Shown in pieces: positions 16,197 to 25,436 of a stretch of DNA of 64,000 bases. Every line of letters starts with the position of its first letter. Within the stretch, counting starts at the first letter, position 1. Under the pieces are notes generated by a model that ran no database searches, was not told the origin of the DNA, and worked only from the letters and a program-made list of their open reading frames with translations. The position numbers were made by a program, and so were the translations under genes. This DNA comes from Arthrobacter_M sp030063245. Its GTDB lineage: Bacteria > Actinomycetota > Actinomycetes > Actinomycetales > Micrococcaceae. The DNA is taken from assembly GCF_051131705.1 (NCBI RefSeq), contig NZ_CP180316.1:744001-808000 (forward strand), read 5' to 3'.

Positions 16197-17804
16197 TCAC
16201 GGTAACGAATCCGCGTACTGCAGGCCGATCCACAGCTCCGCCCGAGTCTGCGCGTCGTTAATGTCGTATTGCAGCAGCTCGGCCAGCACACCGATCTGCC
16301 GTCGGACGCTATTGCGGTGCAGGCCGAGCGCTTTGGCCGCACCGTCCCAGCTGCCGTTTTCACCCAACCAAGCCCGTAGGATGCCAAGCAGCGTCTCCCG
16401 CCGCTCAGGATCCAGCCCTAGCAGTGGGGCAAAGAGCCGTCCGGCCAGCATGCTGCCGGCTTCCGGCCCCAGCAGCCCGGTGACCGACCAAGTCACCGCG
16501 TCCACCCGCAGGTTCTGCTGCGTGCTCTGGACCCGGGAGCGCAACGAGGTGGCACGCTTGTATGCAGCCGGCAGGTCGTTGAGCTCAGTGGGATCCCCCA
16601 CGACGACGCGCCAGCCCAACTTGTCCACCTCGGCCAGCAGGGCGTCGTCGACCCTCAGCCGGGTGATCGCTGCGAAGCCGTAGTCGGTGATTTCCACCAA
16701 CTTGGTTTCGAAGAGCCGACGCCACTGCAGCAGTTCGCGCACCGGGCTGTCAATGCTGCCTCGCTGCGCGTGATCCAGTGCGTCCACGTTCACTCCCTGG
16801 ACGACGCGCATCGGAGCCGTGCGGGTGGACGTCAGGCTTTGCGCCAGCAGGTCCTTGGCCGCTGTAACCTGCCGGCCGCTGCCGCCGGTCATTGTCTCCG
16901 GGTGCAGCAGTAGCGCCACGGCCAGCTGGCTGGGCGCCAGTGACCCGCTGGTGCGTTGGCGGATGAGCAGCTCCAACAGTCCGACGGCAGTGGAGACCAC
17001 ATTGTTTTGCGCCGGGGTGAGCCGCTCGTCGGAGCCGATCACCAGCGCGCCCAGGGTGGCGTCACGGGAGCTGCGCAGCGGGTGGCCGACGACGTACCGG
17101 GAGCCGGCGGCGGCGAAGGACTCCAGCTCCAGCCGGGGGCCGGAGCCGGACAGTAGCCGGTCCAGCATGGATGCCAGCGAGGCGGAGTCCAGCGGTGATT
17201 TGCCGGCTCGTGCGCGGATCCGGCCGTCCCCGCCGACCAGCACCGCCCAGCAGGGAAAACGCTGGACCAGGGCACGGAGCAGCTCGTGCTCCGGCCGCGG
17301 GGAGAGCACCCCTCGCATCAGCACCCGGTTGGCTTCGGCGAGCTGGCGGAAGACCTTGGCGCCTTCGGATTCGAGTAGCTGGGCGAACTGCAGCCCGATG
17401 GCGGCAAAGGGCACCGACGCCGGCACCTGGATCAGGGTCAGGTTCCGACGCCGGCAGGAATCGATCAGCGTCTGCGGCACGGCGTCGTGGTACGGCGTGA
17501 GCCCGAAGCCCAGCGCGCACACCTTCGCTTCCACGAGCCGAACCACGTAGGCGTCCACCAGCTCCGGCCGGCCGCCCTCGCCCACGAACGGCAGACCGGC
17601 CGTGAGGATGAATTCGCCGTCCATCAGGTACGGTGTCGGGTTCTCCAGCTCGCTGGGCTCCACCCACCGTAGGGTGGCGTCCCGACCCTCGCGTCCCTGG
17701 TTCGCATCATGGAGCACGACGAGGTCATCGGGCAGTTCGCGACGGAACTGCGCAAGGGTAACGAGCCGAAACTGGGAATCCAGCTTCTCAGAAAGCAGCG
17801 GCAT
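16197..17804 (-). CDS. PucR-type transcriptional regulator
   Basis: 535 residues. The N-terminal part (LVTLAQFRRELPDDLVVLHD, then SELENPTPYLMDGEFILTAG) is the PucR sensor-like domain, and the C-terminal 60 residues (GSWDGAAKALGLHRNSVRRQ) are the PucR-type helix-turn-helix. Such regulators usually control amine, purine or amino acid catabolism. It is divergent from the permease-davB pair and convergent with davA, so it probably controls this module. The effector is unknown. Confidence 0.88.
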   Translation of the reverse strand: MPLLSEKLDSQFRLVTLAQFRRELPDDLVVLHDANQGREGRDATLRWVEPSELENPTPYLMDGEFILTAGLPFVGEGGRPELVDAYVVRLVEAKVCALGFGLTPYHDAVPQTLIDSCRRRNLTLIQVPASVPFAAIGLQFAQLLESEGAKVFRQLAEANRVLMRGVLSPRPEHELLRALVQRFPCWAVLVGGDGRIRARAGKSPLDSASLASMLDRLLSGSGPRLELESFAAAGSRYVVGHPLRSSRDATLGALVIGSDERLTPAQNNVVSTAVGLLELLIRQRTSGSLAPSQLAVALLLHPETMTGGSGRQVTAAKDLLAQSLTSTRTAPMRVVQGVNVDALDHAQRGSIDSPVRELLQWRRLFETKLVEITDYGFAAITRLRVDDALLAEVDKLGWRVVVGDPTELNDLPAAYKRATSLRSRVQSTQQNLRVDAVTWSVTGLLGPEAGSMLAGRLFAPLLGLDPERRETLLGILRAWLGENGSWDGAAKALGLHRNSVRRQIGVLAELLQYDINDAQTRAELWIGLQYADSLP

Positions 17805-17870
17805 GCTCTGCTCCCGGCCCGCCAGCGCCGAGCCGTCCCGAGACCAGATGCTCCGGTAGGGTGGAATTTA

Positions 17871-17913
17871 GTGCAATACATCTCATAAATGACCATCGTA
17901 GGGCATTATGCAC
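17871..17913. promoter_or_regulatory. Possible operator in the regulator/permease divergent region
   Basis: GTGCA (17871-17875) and TGCAC (17909-17913) are inverted half-sites with AT-rich flanks (GTGCAATACAT and GGCATTATGCAC), in the 181-base gap between the divergent genes. No clear -35/-10 pair was read. Weak evidence only. Confidence 0.25.
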
Positions 17914-17985
17914 AAGCTCGAGAGCTGGGTCACGGTCCTATTCTGGATCAGGGGAAACCACCAACAACGCACGACAAGGAAGTCA

Positions 17986-19575
17986 ATGGTGCCTGTGCCC
18001 AGCCAACTGAAACAGCAGACCTCGCCCGCCAGCGGGCCGACATCTACCCGGACCGGCCGCCAAGGCCGAGACCGAGGGCGCGGCGGTGCCCGTCCGGCAG
18101 TCGGACTCGGCAGCCAGCTGCTCCGCCGCAAGCCGCTGGGCCAGATGGTCCACGAAGCCGGCAGCGGCTCGAATGGTCCCAAGCTGATTCGCAGCTTTGG
18201 CGTGCTGCAGCTGACCATGATCAGTGTCGGCGCCACGCTCGGCACCGGCATCCTGGTAATCCTTGGCGACTCGGTGCCGCTGGCCGGCCCGGCGATTTGG
18301 ATTTCTTTCGTCATCGCCGGCCTGGCCGCACTGTTCTCCGCCGTCGCCTACGCGGAAATGGCCGGACTCGTGCCGGTGTCAGGGTCCAGCTACTCGTACA
18401 CCTACGCCACGCTGGGGGAGGGGATGGCCTGGATCTGCGGCTGGTGCCTGGTGCTCGAATACGCCGTCTCCGTGGCCGCCGTCGCCGTGGGTGCCGGACA
18501 ATACGTCAACGAGACGGTCTCCACCTTCGGCCTGAGCATGCCGGACGCCATCTCACAGCCGCCGGGCTCCGGAGGGGTGCTCAATGTGCCAGCCATGGTG
18601 ATTGTCCTGCTGGCCATGGCCCTGCTGGTGCGCGGCGCCAAGGAAAGCGCCTGGATCAACACCGCCATCGTAATCATCAAGATCGTCATCCTGCTCTTCT
18701 TCTGTGTGATCGCGTTCAGCGCGTTCAACTCCGGCCACTTCGCACCGCTGATGCCGATGGGCGCCGCCGGCGTTTCGGCCGCCGCCTCCCGGGTTTTCTT
18801 CTCCTACATCGGTTTCGATGCCGCCTCCACCGCCGGTGAAGAGGCACGCAACCCGCAACGGGACCTGCCGCGCGCCATTATGCTCTCCATGGTCATCGTC
18901 ACCACGCTCTATGTGCTGGTGGCCGTCGCCGCCGTCGGCGCCCGCGAATGGACTTGGTTCGAGGGAACCCAGGCCGCACTGGTGCAGATCCTGCAGGAAA
19001 TCACGCACCAGCCGTGGATCTCCGTCGTCTTCTCCGTCGGTGCCGTGCTGGCCATCGTCAGCATCGTGCTGACGGTACTGTACGGACAGACCCGGATCCT
19101 GATGTCGATGTCCCGGGACGGACTGGTGCCGGAGGTTTTCGGCCGGATTTCCGCCCGCACCGGCACCCCGGTGGCCGGCACGCTGATCGTGGGCATCGTA
19201 GTCGCCCTCACCGCCGGCCTGATCCCGCTGGGCGCGCTGGCGGATGCCACCAGCATCGGCACCCTGTTCGCCTTCGCGCTGGTCAACTTGGCCGTGATCT
19301 ACCTGCGCAGTAAGCGTCCGGAGCTTAAACGCAGCTACCGCGTCCCGCTCTATCCGCTGACACCCATCCTGGGCTCGCTGATGTGCGTCTACCTAATGAT
19401 CAACCTAGGTGGCATCACTTGGCTGGTCTTCGCTGGCTGGATGCTGGTGGGGTTCGCGGCCTACTTCGGCTACGGCCGCCGGCATTCCAAGGTGGCACAG
19501 CTGAACACCGAAGAGTACCGTGTGCTTGCCACCAGCTCGTTCGACGACGAACCCGTGAAAGTTGGGCAGCCATGA
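17986..19575 (+). CDS. APC superfamily amino acid/polyamine permease, probable lysine importer
   Basis: 529 residues with about twelve membrane helices. A hydrophilic N-terminal stretch of some 65 residues precedes helix 1 (LTMISVGATLGTGILVILGD), the APC glycine-rich opening. Further family stretches: AYAEMAGLVPVSGSSYSYTY, FFSYIGFDAASTAGEEARNP, QTRILMSMSRDGLVPEVFGR. The ATG at 17986 has AAGGAAG upstream; the frame is open to 17908. The stop overlaps davB (ATGA at 19572), so transport and oxidation are coupled. Cationic amino acid specificity is inferred from context. Confidence 0.88.
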   Translation: MVPVPSQLKQQTSPASGPTSTRTGRQGRDRGRGGARPAVGLGSQLLRRKPLGQMVHEAGSGSNGPKLIRSFGVLQLTMISVGATLGTGILVILGDSVPLAGPAIWISFVIAGLAALFSAVAYAEMAGLVPVSGSSYSYTYATLGEGMAWICGWCLVLEYAVSVAAVAVGAGQYVNETVSTFGLSMPDAISQPPGSGGVLNVPAMVIVLLAMALLVRGAKESAWINTAIVIIKIVILLFFCVIAFSAFNSGHFAPLMPMGAAGVSAAASRVFFSYIGFDAASTAGEEARNPQRDLPRAIMLSMVIVTTLYVLVAVAAVGAREWTWFEGTQAALVQILQEITHQPWISVVFSVGAVLAIVSIVLTVLYGQTRILMSMSRDGLVPEVFGRISARTGTPVAGTLIVGIVVALTAGLIPLGALADATSIGTLFAFALVNLAVIYLRSKRPELKRSYRVPLYPLTPILGSLMCVYLMINLGGITWLVFAGWMLVGFAAYFGYGRRHSKVAQLNTEEYRVLATSSFDDEPVKVGQP

Positions 19576-21275
19576 CGATCGCCACCGATCCGCAGCAGCC
19601 GCCGGCACCGGGCACGGCGCCGATCACGATGCTCAACCCGGATTTCCCCTTCAGCTACGACCTGTACCTGGCGCACCCGGCCGGGCTGGGCTCGGTTCCG
19701 GCGGAGCTCTATGGCACCGAGGTAGCCGTGGTAGGGGCGGGCCTGTCCGGGCTGGTGACCGCGTATGAGCTGATGAAGTTGGGCCTGCGACCGGTGCTGT
19801 ATGAGGCGGATCAGCTCGGCGGCCGGCTGCGCACGGCCAGCTTCCCGGCGGCCCCCGACGTGGTCGCGGATTTGGGCGGGATGCGCTTCCCCGCCTCCGG
19901 CCGGGCCTTCTACCACTACGTGGACAAGCTGGGACTGGCGACGACGGCGTTCCCGAATCCGCTCGCGGAGGTTACCTCCAGCACGGTCATCGAACTGGCC
20001 GGCACCTCGCATTACGCGCGAACCAGTGCGGACCTGCCGCCGTTCTTCCACGAGGTGGCCGAGGCCTGGCGCGCCGCAGTGAACGATGGCGCCCAATTCG
20101 CCCAAATGCAGCAGGCCATCCGTGCCCGCGACACCGGCCGGATCAAGTCACTGTGGAACGCGCTGCTGCCGGAACTGGACGAGGAGACCTTCTACGGCTT
20201 CATCGCGCAGAGCAAGTCCTTCAAGGACGCGGGCTTCGCGCACCGCGAGGCCTTCGGCCAGGTCGGCTTCGGCACCGGCGGCTGGGACACCGACTTCCCG
20301 AACTCCATCCTGGAGATCCTGCGCGTGGTCTATACGGACGCCGACGACGGCCACCGCTCCCTGGTGGGCGGGGCGCAACGCCTGCCCGAGGCGCTCTGGC
20401 ACCACTCGCCCTCGGACATTTCGCCGTCGGAGATGAAGCACTGGCCCGCAGGAACCTCGCTGGCGTCGCTGCACAACGGCTCCCCGCACGGGGCGGTGGC
20501 GAAGATTTCCCGCGCCCCGGACGGCAACATTCGCGTCCAGGAACGCTGGGGCCGCACGGCCCGTTACCCGGCCGTGGTGACCACCTGCCAGTCGTGGCTG
20601 CTCTCCACCCGGATCCACACCGAGGAAGGGCTCTTCGCGCCCGAAATGTGGACCGCGATCGAGCGCTCGCACTACATGCAGTCCTCGAAGACCTTTGTCA
20701 TGGTGGACCGGCCGTTCTGGAAGGACGTCGATCCGGACACCGGCCGTGAGGTGCTGTCCATGACCCTGACGGACCGGCTGAACCGCGCCACCTACCTGCT
20801 GGACAACGGCCCGGGCAAGCCCGCCGTCATCCTGCTCTCGTACACCTGGAACGACGACGCGCTGAAGTGGCTGGCGCTGAGCTCCGAGGAACGGGTGGAG
20901 CTGATGCTGCATTCGCTCAAGCAGATCTACCCCACGGTGGACATCGCCTCGCATATTGTCGGCCAGCCGATCACCGTGTCCTGGGAGGCGGACCCAAACT
21001 TTATGGGTGCTTTCAAGGCGAACCTCCCGGGGCACTACCGCTACCAGCAGCGGCTCTTCACGCACTTCAAGCAGGACACTCTGCCGCCGGAGCGGAGCGG
21101 GATCTTCCTGGCCGGAGATGACGTGTCCTTTACGGCCGGCTGGGCCGAGGGTGCGGTCACAACCGGGCTGAATGCCGTCTGGGGCGTGGTGCGGCATCTG
21201 GGCGGCAGCTCGGCGCCCGGCAACCCCGGCCCGGGGGACCTGCTGGACGAGCTGGGCCCGGTGCCGCTGGACTGA
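19572..21275 (+). CDS. davB: Flavin amine oxidase family, probable lysine 2-monooxygenase
   Basis: 567 residues. The FAD dinucleotide motif VVGAGLSGLVTAYELMKLG lies near residue 52. The preceding DLYLAHPAGLGSVPAELYG and the later LGGMRFPASGRAFYHYVDKL, FGQVGFGTGGWDTDFPNS and MQSSKTFVMVDRPFWKD resemble, from memory, Pseudomonas putida DavB, which converts L-lysine with O2 to 5-aminovaleramide and CO2. Tryptophan and phenylalanine 2-monooxygenases share the fold. The N-terminus and the nearby DavA-like amidase favour lysine. The start lies in the ATGA overlap with the permease stop. Confidence 0.85.
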   Translation: MTIATDPQQPPAPGTAPITMLNPDFPFSYDLYLAHPAGLGSVPAELYGTEVAVVGAGLSGLVTAYELMKLGLRPVLYEADQLGGRLRTASFPAAPDVVADLGGMRFPASGRAFYHYVDKLGLATTAFPNPLAEVTSSTVIELAGTSHYARTSADLPPFFHEVAEAWRAAVNDGAQFAQMQQAIRARDTGRIKSLWNALLPELDEETFYGFIAQSKSFKDAGFAHREAFGQVGFGTGGWDTDFPNSILEILRVVYTDADDGHRSLVGGAQRLPEALWHHSPSDISPSEMKHWPAGTSLASLHNGSPHGAVAKISRAPDGNIRVQERWGRTARYPAVVTTCQSWLLSTRIHTEEGLFAPEMWTAIERSHYMQSSKTFVMVDRPFWKDVDPDTGREVLSMTLTDRLNRATYLLDNGPGKPAVILLSYTWNDDALKWLALSSEERVELMLHSLKQIYPTVDIASHIVGQPITVSWEADPNFMGAFKANLPGHYRYQQRLFTHFKQDTLPPERSGIFLAGDDVSFTAGWAEGAVTTGLNAVWGVVRHLGGSSAPGNPGPGDLLDELGPVPLD

Positions 21276-21288
21276 GGCGGGGCAGCGA

Positions 21289-22155
21289 TCAGTTGAAGAC
21301 GACGGTACGGTTTCCATCCAGCAGCACGCGGTGCTCGGCATGCCACTGGACCGCCTTAGCCAGCGTGCGGCCTTCCACATCGCGGCCCATCGCCACGAAC
21401 TCCTTGGTGGAGTGGGCGTGATCGACGCGGATGACCTCCTGCTCGATGATGGGGCCCTCGTCCAATTCGCCCGTGACGTAGTGGGCGGTGGCGCCAATAA
21501 TCTTCACACCGCGGGCATGGGCCTGGTGGTAGGGGCGGGCTCCCTTGAACGCGGGCAGGAAGGAATGATGAATGTTGATGGCCTTGCCGGCCAGCTCGGT
21601 GCACAGCTCATCGGAAATGACCTGCATGTAGCGCGCCAGCACCACGAGCTCCACGTTGTGCTCGGCGACCAGTGCCCGCAGCGCGTTCTCGGCGTCGGAC
21701 TTCGTTTCGGCCGTCACGGGAATGTAATGGAACGGGATGCCGTAAAACCTGGCCAGCTCCGCCAGCTCACGGTGGTTGGAGACGATGGCCGGGATTTCAA
21801 TGGGCAGGGTGCCCGAACGCTGCAGAAACAGCAGGTCGTTGAGGCAGTGGGCGGCCTTGGACGCCAGGATCAACGTACGGACCGGAGCGCCTGCGGGGTG
21901 CAGCTCCCAACTCAGGGAAAACTCGGCAGCAACGGACTCCAGCTGGCTGCGCAACCGGGGATAGGAGGTGCCGGTTTCCACCGCCACACGCATGAAAAAG
22001 GTGCCCGTGACCGGATTCCCGTATTGCTGGGAGTCCGTTATGTTGCATCCGGCGGCCAGCAGCGAACCGGACACAGCATGCACGATTCCCGGCCGGTCCG
22101 CGCAGGACAACGTCAGGATGAAGCCGGGCTTTGCGGCGATTGCTGTCTCGGTCAC
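21289..22155 (-). CDS. purU: Formyltetrahydrofolate deformylase
   Basis: 288 residues from a GTG at 22153-22155. An ACT domain comes first (FILTLSCADRPGIVHAVSG), followed by the formyltransferase-fold domain with VVLARYMQVISDELC and the motif INIHHSFLPAFKGARPYHQA, containing the Asn-His-Asp type active-site region (ITGATAHYVTGELDEGPI-like). It hydrolyses 10-formyl-THF to formate and THF. It is divergent from glyA-folD, another folate one-carbon pair, and convergent with davB with a 13-base gap. Confidence 0.93.
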   Translation of the reverse strand: MTETAIAAKPGFILTLSCADRPGIVHAVSGSLLAAGCNITDSQQYGNPVTGTFFMRVAVETGTSYPRLRSQLESVAAEFSLSWELHPAGAPVRTLILASKAAHCLNDLLFLQRSGTLPIEIPAIVSNHRELAELARFYGIPFHYIPVTAETKSDAENALRALVAEHNVELVVLARYMQVISDELCTELAGKAINIHHSFLPAFKGARPYHQAHARGVKIIGATAHYVTGELDEGPIIEQEVIRVDHAHSTKEFVAMGRDVEGRTLAKAVQWHAEHRVLLDGNRTVVFN

Positions 22156-22231
22156 CCGATTAAGGGTACCTGCGGTCGCGCCGCAGACCGGCGGTTGGGG
22201 CCGGCACGCCCGTAATAAAGGACGCCTGTAA

Positions 22232-22237
22232 TACAAT
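22232..22237 (+). promoter_or_regulatory. Likely -10 box before the riboswitch
   Basis: TACAAT lies just upstream of the pfl RNA, so transcription would start at or near its 5' end. No good -35 hexamer is seen at 17 bases. Confidence 0.35.
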
Positions 22238-22240
22238 TAG

Positions 22241-22325
22241 CGGTGTTGTGACTGGCGTTAGGTGGGGCACCACCGGGGAGCAGCGGTGTGCAAGACCACG
22301 GATCGTACGCCTGGGCCGAGGGTCG
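22241..22325 (+). ncRNA. ZTP riboswitch (pfl RNA) upstream of glyA-folD
   Basis: The conserved blocks of the pfl motif are present in order: GTGACTGGCG (22248-22257), then GGTGGGGCACCACCGGGGAGC (22261 on, including CACCGGGGAGC), a variable hairpin, and the 3' block CGCCTGGGC (22308-22316). This RNA class binds ZTP/ZMP, which accumulates when 10-formyl-THF is short, and it typically sits ahead of purine and one-carbon genes such as glyA and folD, as here. Downstream GCCGAGG (22315-22321) can pair with CCTCGGC (22342-22348), overlapping the 3' block, so ligand binding could switch a downstream structure. Binding is not shown here. Confidence 0.88.
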
Positions 22326-22438
22326 CGTTTTGCTTGTTGAACCTCGGCAACTGCGTTCCGCCGCCTCGGCTGCGGGCGCCGTCCGTCAACCGGTAGCCTG
22401 ACCTGTAGCAGTTTCCTCACGCCCACCCAGGAGTCTTC

Positions 22439-23731
22439 GTGTCTACTCAATCCGCCCAGTCAGTGACCAATCTCCCGCTCGCCGAGCTGGATCCCGAGAT
22501 CGCCGCCGTCCTCAAGGACGAACTCGGCCGCCAGCGAGGCACCCTCGAAATGATCGCCTCGGAAAATTTCGCGCCGCGGGCGGTGCTCGAAGCCCAAGGC
22601 TCCGTGCTGACCAATAAATACGCCGAGGGTTACCCGGGGCGCCGGTACTACGGCGGCTGCGAATATGTCGATGTCGCGGAAAACCTGGCGATCGAGCGGG
22701 TTAAGACGCTGTTCGGAGCGGAGTACGCGAATGTGCAGCCGCACTCGGGCGCCCAGGCCAATGCCGCCGCACTCGCGGCGATGATCACACCCGGGGACAA
22801 GATCCTGGGTCTGTCGCTGGCCCACGGCGGCCATCTGACCCACGGCATGAAACTGAACTTCTCGGGCAAGCTCTACAAGGTTGCCGCCTACCAGGTCGAA
22901 CAGGATACTTTCCGGGTCGACATGGACAAGCTGCGAGAGCAGGCCATTGCCGAAAAACCGCAGGTCATCATCGCCGGCTGGTCCGCCTACCCGCGGCACC
23001 TTGACTTCGCGGCCTTCCGTTCCATCGCCGACGAGGTCGGGGCGCTGCTCTGGACAGACATGGCCCACTTTGCCGGTCTGGTCGCCGCAGGACTGCACCC
23101 GTCCCCGGTCCCGCACTCCGACGTCGTGACCTCCACCGTGCACAAGACGCTGGCCGGCCCGCGCTCGGGCGTCATCCTGGCTAAGCAGGAGTGGGCCAAG
23201 AAGATCAACTCCGCCGTTTTCCCCGGTCAGCAGGGCGGACCGCTAATGCACGTCATCGCCGCCAAGGCCGTGGCCTTTAAAATCGCAGGGGGAGCGGAGT
23301 TCAAGGAACGCCAGGAGCGCGTGCTGGAAGGTGCCAAGATCATCGCGGACCGGCTCAGCGAGGCCGACGTGGCGAAGTCCGGCGTCTCGGTGTTGACCGG
23401 AGGCACGGACGTTCACCTGGTGCTGGTGGATCTGCGCAATTCCGAGCTGGACGGCCAGCAGGCCGAGGATCTGCTGCACGGCGTGGGAATAACCGTCAAC
23501 CGCAACGCCGTACCGTTTGATCCCCGTCCGCCCATGGTGACGTCCGGGCTGCGGATCGGCACCCCGGCCCTGGCTACCCGGGGCTTTGGTGCGGCCGAGT
23601 TTACCGAGGTGGCTGACATCATTGCGACCGCGCTGAAGAACGGCCCGGCCGGTGATCTCGAGTCCCTGCGCGCTCGGGTGGAGAAGCTGACCGACGATTT
23701 GCCGCTGTACCCCGGCCAAGAGGAATGGTGA
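22439..23731 (+). CDS. glyA: Serine hydroxymethyltransferase
   Basis: 430 residues, PLP enzyme interconverting serine plus THF with glycine plus 5,10-methylene-THF. The PLP lysine lies in VVTSTVHKTLAGPRSG, with other signatures ASENFAPRAVLEAQGSVLTN and YPGRRYYGGCEYVD. The GTG start follows AGGAG by five bases. It lies 114 bases after the ZTP riboswitch, with folD 4 bases after its stop. Confidence 0.96.
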   Translation: MSTQSAQSVTNLPLAELDPEIAAVLKDELGRQRGTLEMIASENFAPRAVLEAQGSVLTNKYAEGYPGRRYYGGCEYVDVAENLAIERVKTLFGAEYANVQPHSGAQANAAALAAMITPGDKILGLSLAHGGHLTHGMKLNFSGKLYKVAAYQVEQDTFRVDMDKLREQAIAEKPQVIIAGWSAYPRHLDFAAFRSIADEVGALLWTDMAHFAGLVAAGLHPSPVPHSDVVTSTVHKTLAGPRSGVILAKQEWAKKINSAVFPGQQGGPLMHVIAAKAVAFKIAGGAEFKERQERVLEGAKIIADRLSEADVAKSGVSVLTGGTDVHLVLVDLRNSELDGQQAEDLLHGVGITVNRNAVPFDPRPPMVTSGLRIGTPALATRGFGAAEFTEVADIIATALKNGPAGDLESLRARVEKLTDDLPLYPGQEEW

Positions 23732-23735
23732 TCCC

Positions 23736-24680
23736 GTGACCAACAGCATGAGTCCCACGCGCGCGAAGACTCCCTTCGGCACGCCGGTAGCGGCGCAGGT
23801 TCTGGACGGAAGGGCGACGGCGGCGGCCGTGAAAAGTGAGCTGGCCGTCCGTGTCGAGGCGCTCAAGAGGCGTGGTATCACGCCCGGTCTCGGCACGGTC
23901 CTGGTCGGCGAAGATCCCGGCAGCCAGTGGTACGTGCTGGGTAAGCATCGTGACTGCGCCGAGATCGGGGTCAACTCGGTACGCCGGGATCTGCCGGCGG
24001 ACATCAGCCAGCAGGAGCTGGAAGCCGTGCTGGATGAGCTGAACGCGGATCCGAACACCACCGGCTACATCGTCCAGCTCCCGCTGCCGGACCACATCGA
24101 CACCAATGCCATTTTGGAGCGCGTTGACCCGGCGAAAGACGCCGATGGCCTGCACCCGACCAATTTGGGCCGGCTGGTGCTCAACGTCAGTTCCCCGGTG
24201 AACGCGCCGCTGCCTTGCACGCCGCACGGCATCGTGGAGCTGCTGCTGCGGCACAAGATTGCGCTGAACGGCAAGAAGGTGCTGGTGATCGGCCGCGGCG
24301 TCACCGTGGGACGCCCGTTGGGCCTGTTGCTGACCCGGCGCTCGATCAACGCGACGGTGCTGCTGGCGCACACCGGCACCCTTGACCTTCCGGAACTGCT
24401 GGCGATGGCCGACGTGGTGGTAGCCGCGGTGGGGATGCCGGCAATGATCCAGGCCGCCGAGCTCAAGGAAGGCGCGATCGTGCTGGACGTGGGTGTGAGC
24501 CGGGTGGTGGACGAGGAAACGGGCAAGTCCAAGATTGTCGGCGATGTCGACCCCGACGTAGCCGACGTCGCCAGCTGGCTCTCTCCCAACCCGGGCGGTG
24601 TGGGGCCGATGACGCGTGCCATGCTGCTGGCAAATGTGGTGGAGGCGGCCGAGCGGCAGGCAGGCATCATCGCGGACTGA
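23736..24680 (+). CDS. folD: Methylene-THF dehydrogenase/cyclohydrolase
   Basis: 314 residues. The catalytic Lys region of the family appears as YVLGKHRDCAEIGV (usual YxxxK), with GYIVQLPLPDHIDTNAIL and NADP-binding VLVIGRGVTVGRPLGLLL. It oxidises 5,10-methylene-THF to 10-formyl-THF. It is directly downstream of glyA under the same riboswitch. The GTG at 23736 is used; an ATG at 23748 is possible. Confidence 0.94.
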   Translation: MTNSMSPTRAKTPFGTPVAAQVLDGRATAAAVKSELAVRVEALKRRGITPGLGTVLVGEDPGSQWYVLGKHRDCAEIGVNSVRRDLPADISQQELEAVLDELNADPNTTGYIVQLPLPDHIDTNAILERVDPAKDADGLHPTNLGRLVLNVSSPVNAPLPCTPHGIVELLLRHKIALNGKKVLVIGRGVTVGRPLGLLLTRRSINATVLLAHTGTLDLPELLAMADVVVAAVGMPAMIQAAELKEGAIVLDVGVSRVVDEETGKSKIVGDVDPDVADVASWLSPNPGGVGPMTRAMLLANVVEAAERQAGIIAD

Positions 24681-24693
24681 CCCGCTGGCAATG

Positions 24694-24747
24694 TGAGGTG
24701 CCCACAAGGGGGCGGTTCACGCCCCATGGCCCACTACGGGCACCTCA
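24694..24747 (+). terminator. Nested hairpin after folD
   Basis: TGAGGTGCCC (24694-24703) pairs with GGGCACCTCA (24738-24747), with an inner stem GGGGCG/CGCCCC (24709-24714, 24720-24725). It lies 14 bases after the folD stop; no T-run beyond GGTTT. Confidence 0.6.
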
Positions 24748-24806
24748 GGTTTCCGCCGGTGGTGGAACGTCCTGCCATCGGCGGTGGCTTTTGACATACT
24801 GAAGGC

Positions 24807-25361
24807 ATGTATTCTCTCGGCAAAGACGGTGGCAGAAGCCCGCAGCGGCCCGGCCGATGGACCGGAACCGGGACCATTGTGCTGGCCCTGGTTTTCCTGG
24901 TGGCGCTGGTCTTCGCGGCCAACAGCAATGATGTGCTTGGCTGGTTCATCGCCGCCGTTGCCCTGGGCTGGCTGGCCCTCTCCACCTTTGTCTACATCGG
25001 AGTGCACAAGGCCGCCCGCTTCGGCGCCGAGCAGGTCCGCCGGGCCCAAAGCACCCTGGCCGGGGTCAACGGAGCCGGCGGTCCGCCGGCTCCGGCGGGA
25101 AAGAAAGCGCGCGGGACCGCCCTGATCGACGACGGTTCTGCCGGCATCCGCGATTTGAAGCTGGACCACAGCTTCAAAATTATCCAGGTGCAGGCCGGCC
25201 TAATCGAGGAACAGCTGGGCCGGGGAACCGGCGCCGATTCCGCGGCCATGATGCGCGCGCTGGAAACGATTTCGATCACCGCCCATAACGGTCGTGGCAT
25301 GGTCAGCAACAGCGGCGGATCCGACGACGGCGGCCCGGTCAGCGGCGTCGTTCTCGACTAA
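24807..25361 (+). CDS. Small membrane protein of unknown function
   Basis: 184 residues. Two hydrophobic segments lie at about residues 24-40 (TIVLALVFLVALVFAAN) and 45-65 (VLGWFIAAVALGWLALSTFV). A soluble tail follows with a Gly/Pro/Ala linker, then KLDHSFKIIQVQAGLIEEQL and a Gly/Ser-rich end. No named family recognised. The ATG lacks a strong ribosome site, but codon use matches the neighbours. Confidence 0.72.
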   Translation: MYSLGKDGGRSPQRPGRWTGTGTIVLALVFLVALVFAANSNDVLGWFIAAVALGWLALSTFVYIGVHKAARFGAEQVRRAQSTLAGVNGAGGPPAPAGKKARGTALIDDGSAGIRDLKLDHSFKIIQVQAGLIEEQLGRGTGADSAAMMRALETISITAHNGRGMVSNSGGSDDGGPVSGVVLD

Positions 25362-25436
25362 GGCGGGCGGCCGGGAGCGCGGACACAGGCCGCGGTTTGC
25401 GCGATGCGCTGAAACGGTAAAGTGGAACGGGTGAGC

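Noticed and set aside
19572..21275. Auxin synthesis gene (tryptophan 2-monooxygenase)
   Set aside because: The fold is shared, but the N-terminal and central stretches resemble lysine 2-monooxygenase more closely, and the nearby amidase is nitrilase-type like DavA rather than the amidase-signature IaaH.
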